64,000 nt of DNA from positions 8,989,070-9,053,069 of the forward strand of contig NC_064038.1 of the NCBI RefSeq assembly GCF_932526225.1, in the 5' to 3' direction. Below are positions 12,101 through 24,100 of the stretch, in pieces. The notes beneath the pieces were generated by a model that did no database searches, was not told where the DNA came from, and saw nothing but the letters and a program-made list of their open reading frames with translations. The stretch is from Nematostella vectensis. Lineage: Eukaryota; Cnidaria; Anthozoa; Actiniaria; Edwardsiidae. Position numbers and translations under genes: made by a program. How positions within the stretch are numbered: the first letter of the stretch is position 1; the number at the start of each line of letters is the position of its first letter.

Positions 12101-15100
12101 AGAGTCATTTTCTAATGTAAGATCTTTTAATTTAGTTATCATTGGATAAAAAATCGGATGGGCCTAGATTTGGCTAAGTTTAATCAAGGACTCCGATGGG
12201 AGGGAGAGTGGAGAGGGAGGCAAAAAAAACGTTCAGTACAGGAGGACCTGGAAAGAAAAACATACCGATTTGAACAACCTTTTACCCCTAAAAGTCCTAA
12301 GTTTAAAAGATAACTTGACAGGCGTTCAGGGTCCAAAACTACTTCTCCCGTTTGACGACTACAGAAGTCACCAGGATCGTTCGCTGTTTAAGAGAGGTGG
12401 GGATTAACCTTCTCCGTGAAGTCGTTGTGAGGCATACGGTTTAGGGGTGAACGTTTCTTTGAGAACTCTTCTTTAAGACTTACCTCTCCGGTCAGATCAT
12501 TGTAAACTGTGGGGTAACGTTTCAAGGTGATGGAAGACTTGTTAACTCGATTAGAGACTCTGACATCAGACGTACGCACAACAGACTGTGGGCAATAAAA
12601 TAATGATCAACACCAATTGCCACTAGATATAGCAGATAAAAGCACGCCTTCCCTTAAAAATAGAGCACCGGTATAAAAAGCAGGGCATGGACCTGTCAGC
12701 AGTCGCATTTAAAGTTAAAAACAATCCTCTGTATTCTATCAAATAGAACGCTTCTAAAATATAAGGATTGACAATGACAATGTGTGATATTGCTTTGCCT
12801 TATCTCATTATCTGTACACACACGTCCTAAAATAATACCATTACCTTGTCAGGGAGTCTTTGCGACACCACGGAGGGTTGAGGATGCTATAGAAAAAAGA
12901 AGAGAACTTCAACTCTAATGCCCAGCACATATAACCAAGCGAGACCTTATGAAAAGGTCAAGACAACATGAATATTTTTGTTGTTATCAACTTACCTCTT
13001 CACCAGAGAATTCTGTGATACTGGAAAAAATGATAAAAGAAAAAAGTTACGGGAACTTTCATTTTCATAAAATGGTGATGGTACTTGTAGTGATGATGAC
13101 GGTGATAATAACGGTGATGATGATGGTTATGTTAATGACGATGGGAATTATAAGGGGAATTCCCAGCAGGGGCGTGGCTGTGGCCATTTTCTTAATGTCT
13201 CAGAGAGAGACTTATAGCTGTAAGTGCATCTATCCTTTCTCACCTCTCATCTATGACCGTGGAATCGATAGCTACTGAAGAGGCCTTCGTAGAGCCGATT
13301 ACTGAGCTTGTATCACTAGTAGGCATGTCCAGGTCTTTCTGGGTGAGATCCTCAACTTTACGTGGCTTTTTGGGTTTGTAAATACTGTGATGAGCTAGAG
13401 CCTGATAAAGGATGAAGAATAGCATCAACGTCTGCAGTTCTGACAGTTGATTCCAGAGAAGAGAAATGGAGACGTAATCACTTATTTTCCATCGTATATA
13501 CAGTATAATTATACCCAGTTGTCAGTTGCCAAGCCCGGAGAGTATCAGAACGCAAATCAACACGTGTATAATTTAGCTGCCAATTATATTCTTTAAAAAA
13601 GGACCTTCAGAAATGTAACTACTTTTTCCACTAGCACTAAAGCAAAAAGCGTACCATCAAGATCAAGAAAGTGCAAACATCGCTGCATTATATCTTTTCC
13701 TTAATAAGTACCCATACCTGTAACAGATGAACTTGCCTATGTACCCATACCTGTAACAGTGGTAGCAGATGGACCTGCCTACTATGTACTCATACCTGTA
13801 ACAGTGGTGGTAGATCGACTTGCCTACTATGTACCCATACCTGTAACAGTGGTGGTAGATGGACTTGCCTACTATGTACCCATACCTGTAACAGTGGTGG
13901 CAGATGGACTTGCCTACTATGTACCCATACCAGTAACAGTGGTGGTAGATCGACTTGCCTACTATGTACCCATAACTGTAACAGTGGTGGCAGATGGACT
14001 TGCCTACTGTGACCCATACCTGTAACAGTGGTGGTAGATGAACTTGCCTACTATGTACCCATACCTGTAACAGTGGTGGTAGATGGACTTGCCTACTATG
14101 TACCCATACCTGTAACAGTGGTGGTAGATGGACTTGCCTACTATGTACCCATACCTGTAACAGTGGTGGTAGATGGACTTGCCTACTATGTACCCATACC
14201 TGTAACAGTGGTGGTACATGGACTTGCCTACTATGTACCCATACCTGTAACAGTGGTGGTAGATGGACTTGCCTACTATGTACCTATACCTGTAACAGTG
14301 GTGGTAGATGGACTTGCCTACTATGTACCCATACCTGTAACAGTGGTGGTAGATGGACTTGCCTACTATGTACCCATACCTGTAACAGTGGTGGTAGATG
14401 GACTTGCCTACTATGTACCCATACCTGTAACAGTGGTGGTAGATGGACTTGCCTACTATGTACCCATACCTGTAAAAGTGGTGGCAGATCGTCGTTCTGC
14501 TGTTCTCCTTGAGATTCCCCTTGCTGAAATAAAACACACGACAGGCCATGTTTAAATTTCACTGAAAGATGATTCTAGAAAACATACCAATGAAATCAAG
14601 CCCAGCTGCCCATGGACAGTGTTTGGCAATCCCAGTTATAATTTATCAAGAACCCCGTGGCATGTGCCCATCCCTAGCTACACGCTCTTCCTGTGACCAC
14701 CCTTATCTACACACCCATCCTGTACCGGCACTCCTAGCTATGTACCTTTCCTGTGCCTACCCCTAGCTCCCGTGCCCACCCATAACCATAATAACCATAA
14801 TAACTTTATTCACAGTTAAATATTTATTGATGGTAAAACTGTGAGAAGAGGAAAAATCAGTAAGGAATTAGGAGAGTTCTAGAGTGAAAAAGTAGTGACC
14901 TAGTATTGTTCATTCAGTAAATGGCGCTTTAAAGCACTTTGAAATGTGTAAGTATAAAGCTCTTTCAACTCAGTGGGGAGATCAACCCAAAGATCTGTTA
15001 GAATATATTCTAAAGTTTGTTTACCGGAGTTTGTGCGTACTTTATTTTTTTATAATTTTTTTCTAAATGCATATCTTGTATTGTAACCATGGATTCCGCT

Positions 15101-18100
15101 TGCATTATTAAAATAATTAGAGAAGGAATAAGGAAGAACTCCCGATCGCCATTACTACGTCTTTTTAGGAGTAGTTCCTGTTAGGGGGGACGCCTGATAT
15201 ATTTTAAGACAGTCTCTCCTCAGGTATTCGGCGAGTTCTTCTGCTTTCTCCAGAGCTTCATTACTTCTCTGTTTCTCCTCATTTAATTCTTTCTCTAACT
15301 TTCTGATTGAGCTTCCATGTGACTGAACCATTTGGTTTATCTTTCCCATTTGGGACAGAATATCGTCATATTTTTTATTTAGGTGTTCCACTGAAGATTT
15401 TAGGTCATCGGCCTTTAGCTCTAGTGGTCTTATTGCATCTCTCAGGATTTCTCTCATCTCTTCTTTTGAAGCCATCTTGCGTCGGGAAGGCGGGAGCGTT
15501 CAAAAAGCGTGGCCGACCGCCATAACGGCATATGCAAATTTCACCCCTAGCTCCCGTGTCCACCCCTAGCTTCTGTGTCCACCCCTAGCTCCTGTGTCCA
15601 CCCCTAGCTCCTGTGTCCACCCCTAGCTCCTGTGTCCACCCCTAGCTTCTGTGTCCAGCCCTAGCTCCTGTGTCCAGCTCTAGCTCCTGTGTCCAGCTCT
15701 AGCTTCTGTGTCCAGCCCTAGCTCCTGTGTCCAGCTCTAGCTCCTGTGTCCACCCCTAGCTCCTGTGTCCACCCCTAGCTTCTGTGTCCACCTCTAGCTT
15801 CTGTGTCCAGCCCTAGCTCCTGTGTCCAGCTCTAGCTCCTGTGTCCAGCTCTAGCTCCTGTGTCCACCCCTAGCTTCTGTGTCCACCCCTAGCTTCTGTG
15901 TCCAGCTCTAGCTCCTGTGTCCAGCTCTAGCTCCTGTGTCCACCTCTAGCTCCTGTGTCCACCCCTAGCTCCTGTGTCCACCTCTAGCTTCTGTGTCCAG
16001 CCCTAGCTCCCGTGTCCAGCCCTAGCTTCTGTGTCCACCCCTAGCTCCTGTGTCCACCTCTAACTTCTGTGTCCAGCCCTAGCTCCTGTGTCCACCCCTA
16101 GCTCCCGTGTCCACCCCTAGCTTCTGTGTCCACCCCTAGCTCCCGTGTCCAGCCCTAGCTTCTGTGCCCACCCCTAGCTCCTGTGTCCACCTCTAGCTCC
16201 TGTGTCCAGCCCTAGATTCTGTGTCCACCCCTAGCTCCCGTGTCAACCCCTAGCTCCTGTGTCCAGCCGTAGCTCCTGTGTCCACCCCTAGCTCCTGTGT
16301 CCACCTCTAGTTTCTGTGTCCAGCCCTAGATTCTGTGTCCACCCCTAGCTTCCGTGTCCACCTCTAGCTCCTGTGTCCACCTCTAGCTACACATCCATCA
16401 TGTGCCCTTTTCTAGCTACGTGTCTTTCCTGTGTCGACCCCTAGCTGCTGTGTCCACCCCTAGCTACTTTGCTCAGCCCGAGCTCCCCGAAGCTCACTCA
16501 ATACTTAAGGTATTCTACTCATCTATAACTTACTACATCTGTGAAAGCAATTCCAATAAAGCAATACTCACAAGCGGTCTACCAGAGCGGGACGCCAACA
16601 ACCTTTTCAGGTCATTAGCAGCGTATTCACTTGAGCCAGGCCTAGATTAAGGGGAAAAACTAATCTGTTAACAGTCTTGGTAATATGATTTTAGACTACA
16701 GTAAGTACGGTCAGTGTTCGATTTTAGCACTTAGCACAGGTAACCTTAAATGTGTCAGATAAGTTCTAAAAAAAGATGCTCTAATGCCTCTTTTTAATTT
16801 GTTAATGTTGTTAGTTTAGGTTGTAGCCTTCAACTTGACCCATGCACTTTGCGTAGGTTAAAACTACCAACTTGACAAATATCATACTTACTCAGGTTCC
16901 CTTACAGAAGTCTTGTCATCCTCACCAAATCCCCGTTCCTTAAATATGAATAAACTTCTATAATCATTTCAATACTGTATGAATTGTGCACCAAAAGGAG
17001 AAAGAACAAATTTCTGTTTATATCGCGAGTTCCCGTACCATAGCGTAATCACGTAAAGCCAGCTCAACGCGGAATATATATCAGTACATTCCTTGCAAAA
17101 CCGTGTCTGCGAAGTTTTGTTTAAAAGAAAACTGAGCTCAAAATTGTATGACGTTTTAATTCCAAATCTTACATAACACTTTACAAATTCGCAAAAGAAA
17201 GAATCTAGAAAAACGCAGACACGATTCTCTCAAGTTATTAATAAAGGTGTTTTTAAACATTTCATCTCTTCGATGAAATGTTGCTAAAGCAATGTAAAAA
17301 AGGCCATTTAGGTTTAAATTGACAGAATATCGAGCAACCCTTCTGGCTAGAATAGTTATCATATGAAAAACAGTCTAAGACTCGGTACCCTTTTGGCGGC
17401 CGAGGGAGATGATGATTAACTCCTTTTATTCACATTAAATCTAGTAAAAGAGATTGTTGAACTGTTACGAGGAATTGAATCAATAGCTAACTATCCCTAT
17501 CCTAGAAGCCAGGGTTCACCATTCTGCAACCTAGCCAGATTTTTAGGGCATCACTTAGCTTATTGTTATCTTGTAGCTTTTCAGAAAAGCATCATACCTG
17601 AGCCCTGCGAGCACTTGTGGTCCTTCGGGATACATCACGGTCTAGAATAAAATAATCACTATTGTAAGGCTATGTATTTTTAGATAAAGATATATGTGTG
17701 CAATGAGCGATGAATTGAGCGCATCCCAAGTTGGAGACTTAACTGTGCTTGGTTGTGTCTATACCCAGTTCATCAAGTAAAGACTCCCCGACGGGTAGGT
17801 AGGGAGCAGAATCACACTTCTACAAAAGAAAAGAATTGTCCGATATTTTCAAACAATGAACGATGAGCCTAGCCAGTCAGCGTAAAATACAAGTAAAAAA
17901 AAAGGAAAATGCACCGATCACATTGCAGAAGAGGCGACAGCCTACGAGTAAACGAGAGAATGTGATGGACAATATATCACCCTTGGGACCGTTAAGCTTA
18001 TCTGTAGGTTTAGGACAGTGAAGAAGATTAGATATAACAACAAATCACTTTCCAACTGTCAGTTAATGGCAGTGAAGAAGAATATTGGTTAAACAACAAA

Positions 18101-21100
18101 TCGCTTTTCCTATTGACAGTATAGGGCAGTGAAGGAGAAAACACCGTTTAAACATGACCCGTCCTACTAACCGTTTAGGACAGTAAGGAAAAAAATGGGT
18201 TAAACATCACCTATCGTACTAACAGTTTAGGGCAGTGAAGGAGGAAATGGGTTAAACATCACCCTTCGTACTAGCAGTTTAGGGCAGTAAAGGAGGAAAT
18301 GGGTTAAACATCACCCATCCTACTAACAGTTTAGGGCAGTGAAGGAGCAAATAGGTAAAACATCACCCGTCCTACTAACAATTTAGGACAGTGAAGGAGC
18401 AAATAGGTTAAACATCACCCATCCTACTAACAGTTTAGGGCAGTGAAGAAGGAAATAGGTTCAACATGCCAAAATTCAAGACAATCGTGGATGTAATTTG
18501 ATTAAGCAATAGAACCAGCTTATGGAAAGGTTAGGGCCGTCAAGGACAGAATTAATTAATCAATAGACTAGATCATCTGCTGGTCAAGTCTTACCTTGCC
18601 AATAAAGAAAAAGGTGTCTTCCCTCTCACTAAAAAATAAATGTTCTTTGTTTTGTTAAAGACGTATAAAATATCTCACGGGTTCTTTGGGATGTATCTAA
18701 TTCCAAAAAACCACTGCCGTCATCTTAGTACTATACATTTTAAGGCCCTGTCACACGAACGTTTTTTTCCCTTGCGACCTGTCTCGCAAAAAAAAAAATT
18801 GAAAGTCGCACCTGAATTTTTTCACGTTGACACTGACTTTCAACTTGTTTTGCCATTTCTTAAAGTCGCAAAAAAGTGGAATGCTCTTCAACTTTCAGCA
18901 ACAAATTGCTCCAAGGCGCAGGAAAACTTCAATTGTGACAGGGCGCATGCGACCTGCAACTATTTTGTTTGCGAGACAAGTTGCAGCCGAAAAGTCTACG
19001 CGTGACAGTGCCTTTAGGCTGGACATACAGGAAACGAATTTTGTCCTTGCCTTTCTGTATCACTACGCTCCCTCATCCTTGTAGATACTTCCTCTGAAAA
19101 CACAAACAAAATAAACATGAGGAGACAACATTTTTGAAAGGTAGAAATGTATGTGCATGGCATTTGGAAGGTATCTGTAAAATGCAGTCTCCGGAGCAAA
19201 GGGTGCAGAGTCAGACCCCTGTTCGGAGCAATATGCAGATTCAACGAAACTTCATTTCAGTGACATAGTACTGTATAGTAAAAATGGGTTTCTTCACGCT
19301 GCATTTCGCAAAGTAAATCACTAAATTTACAGTAAATCGGGCTATTTGACACTTGCTTTGAATTGATTTTTTATGAAACACAGTATGGAGAAACCCATTA
19401 TTACCGAAGCCCCTGAATTCAGCTGAGCCCTGAGCCCTAGTCTAGACTCCGGCCACGCACTCGGGAGACACCTCATTTTACCAACAGCCAGGCATGTATG
19501 GTGTATTTCAGAAGCTAACCTGGTTTAGCCATGTGCTTTATGAATACTTCAGGAGGTACCATGGAATAGTAGGGATCCACAGAGACAGAGGGCATCTTGC
19601 GCTGAAGCTAAAAAAACAATAATGGCATTTGAGATTGACTCTTAGACCTAAAATAAAACAAAACTACAGCTGAAGGTTACATCATTAACTCGGCTTACAC
19701 ACATCTGCCTTAACCTAGCAAATTCATTTTAACAAACCTGGTTTCTAGTCACCCCATTTAAATCGGTTATCTCTGGTTATTAGGGACATTTAGGGCCTGT
19801 TTACATGGAGATAGGGTCACCCTCCTAGTAAGGTCACCCTACCAGGAGGGTCAAAACATAGCCCTCTTTTACATGAGAACTCGACAAGCTAGGGCTAACA
19901 CGGGACAGGGCTATCTTTAGGGCTCGGTCGCTAAGCTTCGTAAACAACAAAATGGCGGGAAGACGTTCTCTGTTGGCGTTGAACTCGATCTTTCTGTCTT
20001 TAGCGTCAATAGCTTCTGTTTTCCAATGCTATGGCATCTTATTGTCGATCCTTTTCACTACTTTGCTGCTCATTCGCAATATTCTCGGCTTGGAATCTTC
20101 GGAAATACTCGCCCCCCTGATACTGACGAGACGCCATTTTGTTGTATGCTTTATTTGGCGCGGAAATTCGAGCGCGGAACTACGTAACTTGACGTCATTT
20201 GATGCAATTATAGATAGCCCTACCCCTAGGGTCACCCTACTAGCGCGTTTACATGGCAAAAAGTTGGCTCTCCTGGTAGGGTCACCCTAGCTGGTAGATA
20301 GGGTCACCCTACCCCTAGGGTCACCCTATCTGACATGTAAACACAACCACAAAAAAAACAATAGAGTAGGGTAACCCTCATGGTAGGGTGACCCTACTAG
20401 GAGTTTGACCCTATCTCCATGTAAACAGGCCCTTAGTCTCACGACGGCACAGGGACGACCAGGGCACACATGCTATGATTCAGCGCTATCGCTAACACAT
20501 TTTTTTAGCACAGCTAGAAGTTTTGCACCGTTGTGGTCACTCTGCCGTCAAATTATATCTTATGGTCCCTAAGTTTCACAAGAATGGGATAACTGATAAG
20601 GATGGTGGAAATATGAAAAAACGACTAGTCCTCTGATAGTCACGAGTGTTAGTTAGCTAGAAAGAGTTTCCAAATGGTCTCCCCAGTACTTGTTTAATTA
20701 ATTTTCAGAGAAAACTTATAGGGATCACTCAATGGAAACAAATATTACAATCCAATCAAGCGAATGGACAAATTTCATAAAATGATTAATTGAGCAAAGT
20801 CAACAAAACGTACATCATTCAACTCTGTGTCAATTCGCTTCTGTATCTTTTCTTCCTTGCTCAGATGAACTCTGTGACGCTTGTCTTCATGTCTGACCTG
20901 CCAATCAAAGTTCACAAGTAATTAATGCCGCATTGTCACCAGTTTACTTCCGGTCGATTACGTTACAATCTCCGATGATTTTTAACGGAAAACGCGAAAA
21001 ATATTTCAAAATATTGAAAGCAGTGTGTCTACTGGAAGTTTCTTCGAGGATGTGATCGATAATTTGGAGCGGATGGCATGTTAAATATCTCGGATTCTAA

Positions 21101-24100
21101 TAGATTCTTTTGTCTTTTAACGGCTGAGGTTTCCGTAGGACCTCCGGAAGTGAACTGGTGACAATGCGGCTTTAATAACCCATTCTACAATGTCACTGAT
21201 CCAGGTTCAAATTCTGGTCCATTTTTTGCTTGAGAAGCAATGCCCATCCAATTGAGCTATCCCGCCGTTCGCTATTTGCCACATTCTATGTCCATCCCTT
21301 TGTATATAAAGACGTTGAGGTTAACTAGATATGCAGAGAACTTAAGGTTAACTCGATAACAGAGATATACTGCACTGAGAACTTTAAGGTAACCATTTAT
21401 ACAGAGGCGTTGAGGTTAACCCGATATACTATACTACTGAAAACTTTAAGCTAACCTAAAATACAGAGGCCTTGTGGTTTACCCGAAATAATGTGAAGAG
21501 AACCTGAGGTTAACCTAATATACAAAGGCCTTGTGGTTAACCCAATATACTGTAATGAGAACGTGAGTTAACCTAAATATACAAAGGCCTAGAGGTTAAC
21601 CTGGCAGCTTACAACAAGGGGCTTGTATCTTTGAGGTGGTGGCGTGCCCGCCATGAATCTCAGAGAGGAAAAGTGAGCACTAGACACAGTGCTACCATCA
21701 CAGGGGTGCTTCATGTCCATGGCTAGGTCACGCCTGATGCTCAGGATATTCAAGCTGCAATGGCACAAAGAAAGATAAGCTTACTAATGGTAGAATTTGA
21801 GGGAAAAGGCAACTAAGTCTATCAGTCGAATACAAAAAAAGGAGATAAAATGCTCTAGTGTGTGAAACTTTTAGGATTTTTTTTTGTAATTGTTGTATCT
21901 CCGGAAAAACCCTTTGGATAGGCACCTTATTAGAAAACTGGGAGCATGGCAAAAGCGACTCAAGTGAGAAAGAGAGGTCACAGATGGATATATGCTATAC
22001 ATGAGTCATTGGATTCGGAATTTTAATAATCTATTAAACACTTTGATATCACGGGAATTTTTAACAAGAGGGGCCCAAAAGGCCCTTTCAAGTCATTTTC
22101 TCCTGTATTTTAGATAATGTCTCATACTAGAAGAGGGGGCCTGGGCTATCCCCCTGGCTATGTCCCTGCTACAACAGGTCCCTGGGAAGAGCGGGGCTCT
22201 AGTAGATATAATATAATACCTAATAAAAACTCTACCGACTGCTGTCTTTCTCTAATTTCCTAGGGATCATCCTATCCAACAACAGCATTGGAATTGAAAA
22301 TAGATGACAAATACTCCCAAAACTTGTCAGAAAAGAGAAGCACTTGATGGAGGTGTCTTTAAGGCCGTGATAAAATCCAGGGAGCCTGAATTTTATCTGT
22401 TTGTTTTTAGGGCTCAGATCACACCTCATGTTATATTATATCTAAGGGTTGATTTTGCTGAAGGGAACCCCCCCCCCCCCCCCAGCCCAGACTGAAACCC
22501 TAATGGCTGAAAGCTTCAGAGAAACTGATGAATTAAAGTACCTTTTATTTGCCTCCAATGCAAGCTGTGTCTTCAGTCTACTCATGTTGGCTGCCGTACT
22601 GAAAACTGCCCGTTCATTCAACTCTGTTAACATCACAAAAGTAATTATTCAAATATGTCACTACATTAGTTGTGTTTCAATGAAGACCCAGATTGTGGCA
22701 TGATAACTGCCACCATCTTTTTTTCCACAATCTTTTCCATCTTGGACAAATATATAACTGTATTCACTGCTGTAGCGCAAGCAATAAATTTCAATGCAGA
22801 ACAAATATCATTTTGTTCAACTATGCAGATTATATGAGAAACATCTGTAGCCTGTTTCCCACAATAAAAATAGTTCTATGAAATATCAATTCAAGCAATG
22901 TCTTACTTTGAGCCTTGTCCAGAAATCTAACAAAGAGTCCCTGGGAGATGATCACAATCTCAATAGCCAGCCTCCTGTAAAAATACAACAGAGGGATATT
23001 TAGCACTCCATAGGTCAAAAGTACCTGGTAATGTGTGGCGAGGCAGGTGGAACAGTGTTTGTTAGTCTAAATTCTGATAATAAACCACAATTTCTCCACC
23101 AATTTGGCTGAAATGCGCCTTGCTTGGGTTGTGCTTTCTGTGCTTGGTTAGATAACCCAGGCTGAGAAGTACAATGTATGGTACCATCTGGAAGTCTGTT
23201 AAATCATGTTTTGAAGTCTAAAGGTCTTCTAACCGAGTACTGGCAAGACGTCCTTCCTGATGTTTTACACTGTGTTCGTTCTCTACTGTGCAATGCGGCA
23301 AATGAGAGACCTCACAAGCGTTTCCTGGGCATCTCTTGTCGGTCCTCAACAGGCAGCTCCATCCCTACTTGGCTGACTGTACCTGGTCCTGTTTACGTCA
23401 GACAACGTTCGAAACAGCAAGATGGACCCATTAGTCAATGAGGTTGACCTCATCCAAGCAAACCCACAATATGCTCACATTCGCTTCCCGGATAGGAGGA
23501 GACAACTGTCTGGGAGAAGTCTTGCTTCTTAAGGTCAATCGACAACCGAGATCCAACCTGTAAAATCGTCTCTAGCTGAAGTTTAACTTACAATGCCACC
23601 ACCAGTTGAAGCACCTTAGCCCCTTAATCATGACGTTACAGGCTCAACAGCAGGGTTTCTGACAATGATGCCAACCTGGGGAATGTGAACAGTCCACGAT
23701 AGCCCTCAGAGGCTCTCAGCGTGAACATCGGCCCGTTGATAAACTCGACCTTTAGGGAGGGGAGAATATACTGACAGTGACAGTTTCTTACAGTGCTTGT
23801 TGTTATAATTATATTGGGTTACCTGTGCGAGCACCTTTACCAGGTCAGAGGTTTTGCACTTTGGTACGAACGGCCTTGATGTTTTTAAGCATGAGGTTTG
23901 CGGAATAAAGCCCATCTTCTCGGCTCTGACAGTGTCTATTCTTCACTACAAGCATGTCGTCATCAAGGCACTATTAGCCAAATTAGGGGGAAATTTGTGG
24001 TTTATTAGCAGAAGTTAGCCTAAAAACACTGTTCCTACTCTGGTGTGGTACTCATGGAACACTCCAAAGCCTCATAAACTACAATATATTAGCACTCTTC

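Noticed and set aside
14028-14555. 175-codon plus-strand frame and a 181-codon minus-strand frame of short peptide repeats
   Set aside because: Both come from the 45-base repeat length being divisible by three. Only the minus frame that continues exon 16 is of interest.
13709-16460. CRISPR-like regular arrays
   Set aside because: Units are contiguous minisatellites without unique spacers, in a eukaryotic intron.
22232-22429. minus-strand frame ending LLLDRMIPRKLEKDSSR as a CCDC87-like exon
   Set aside because: Its phase did not fit the neighbours, while the exon at 22542-22623 fits in phase and matches the family block NMSRLKTQLAL.
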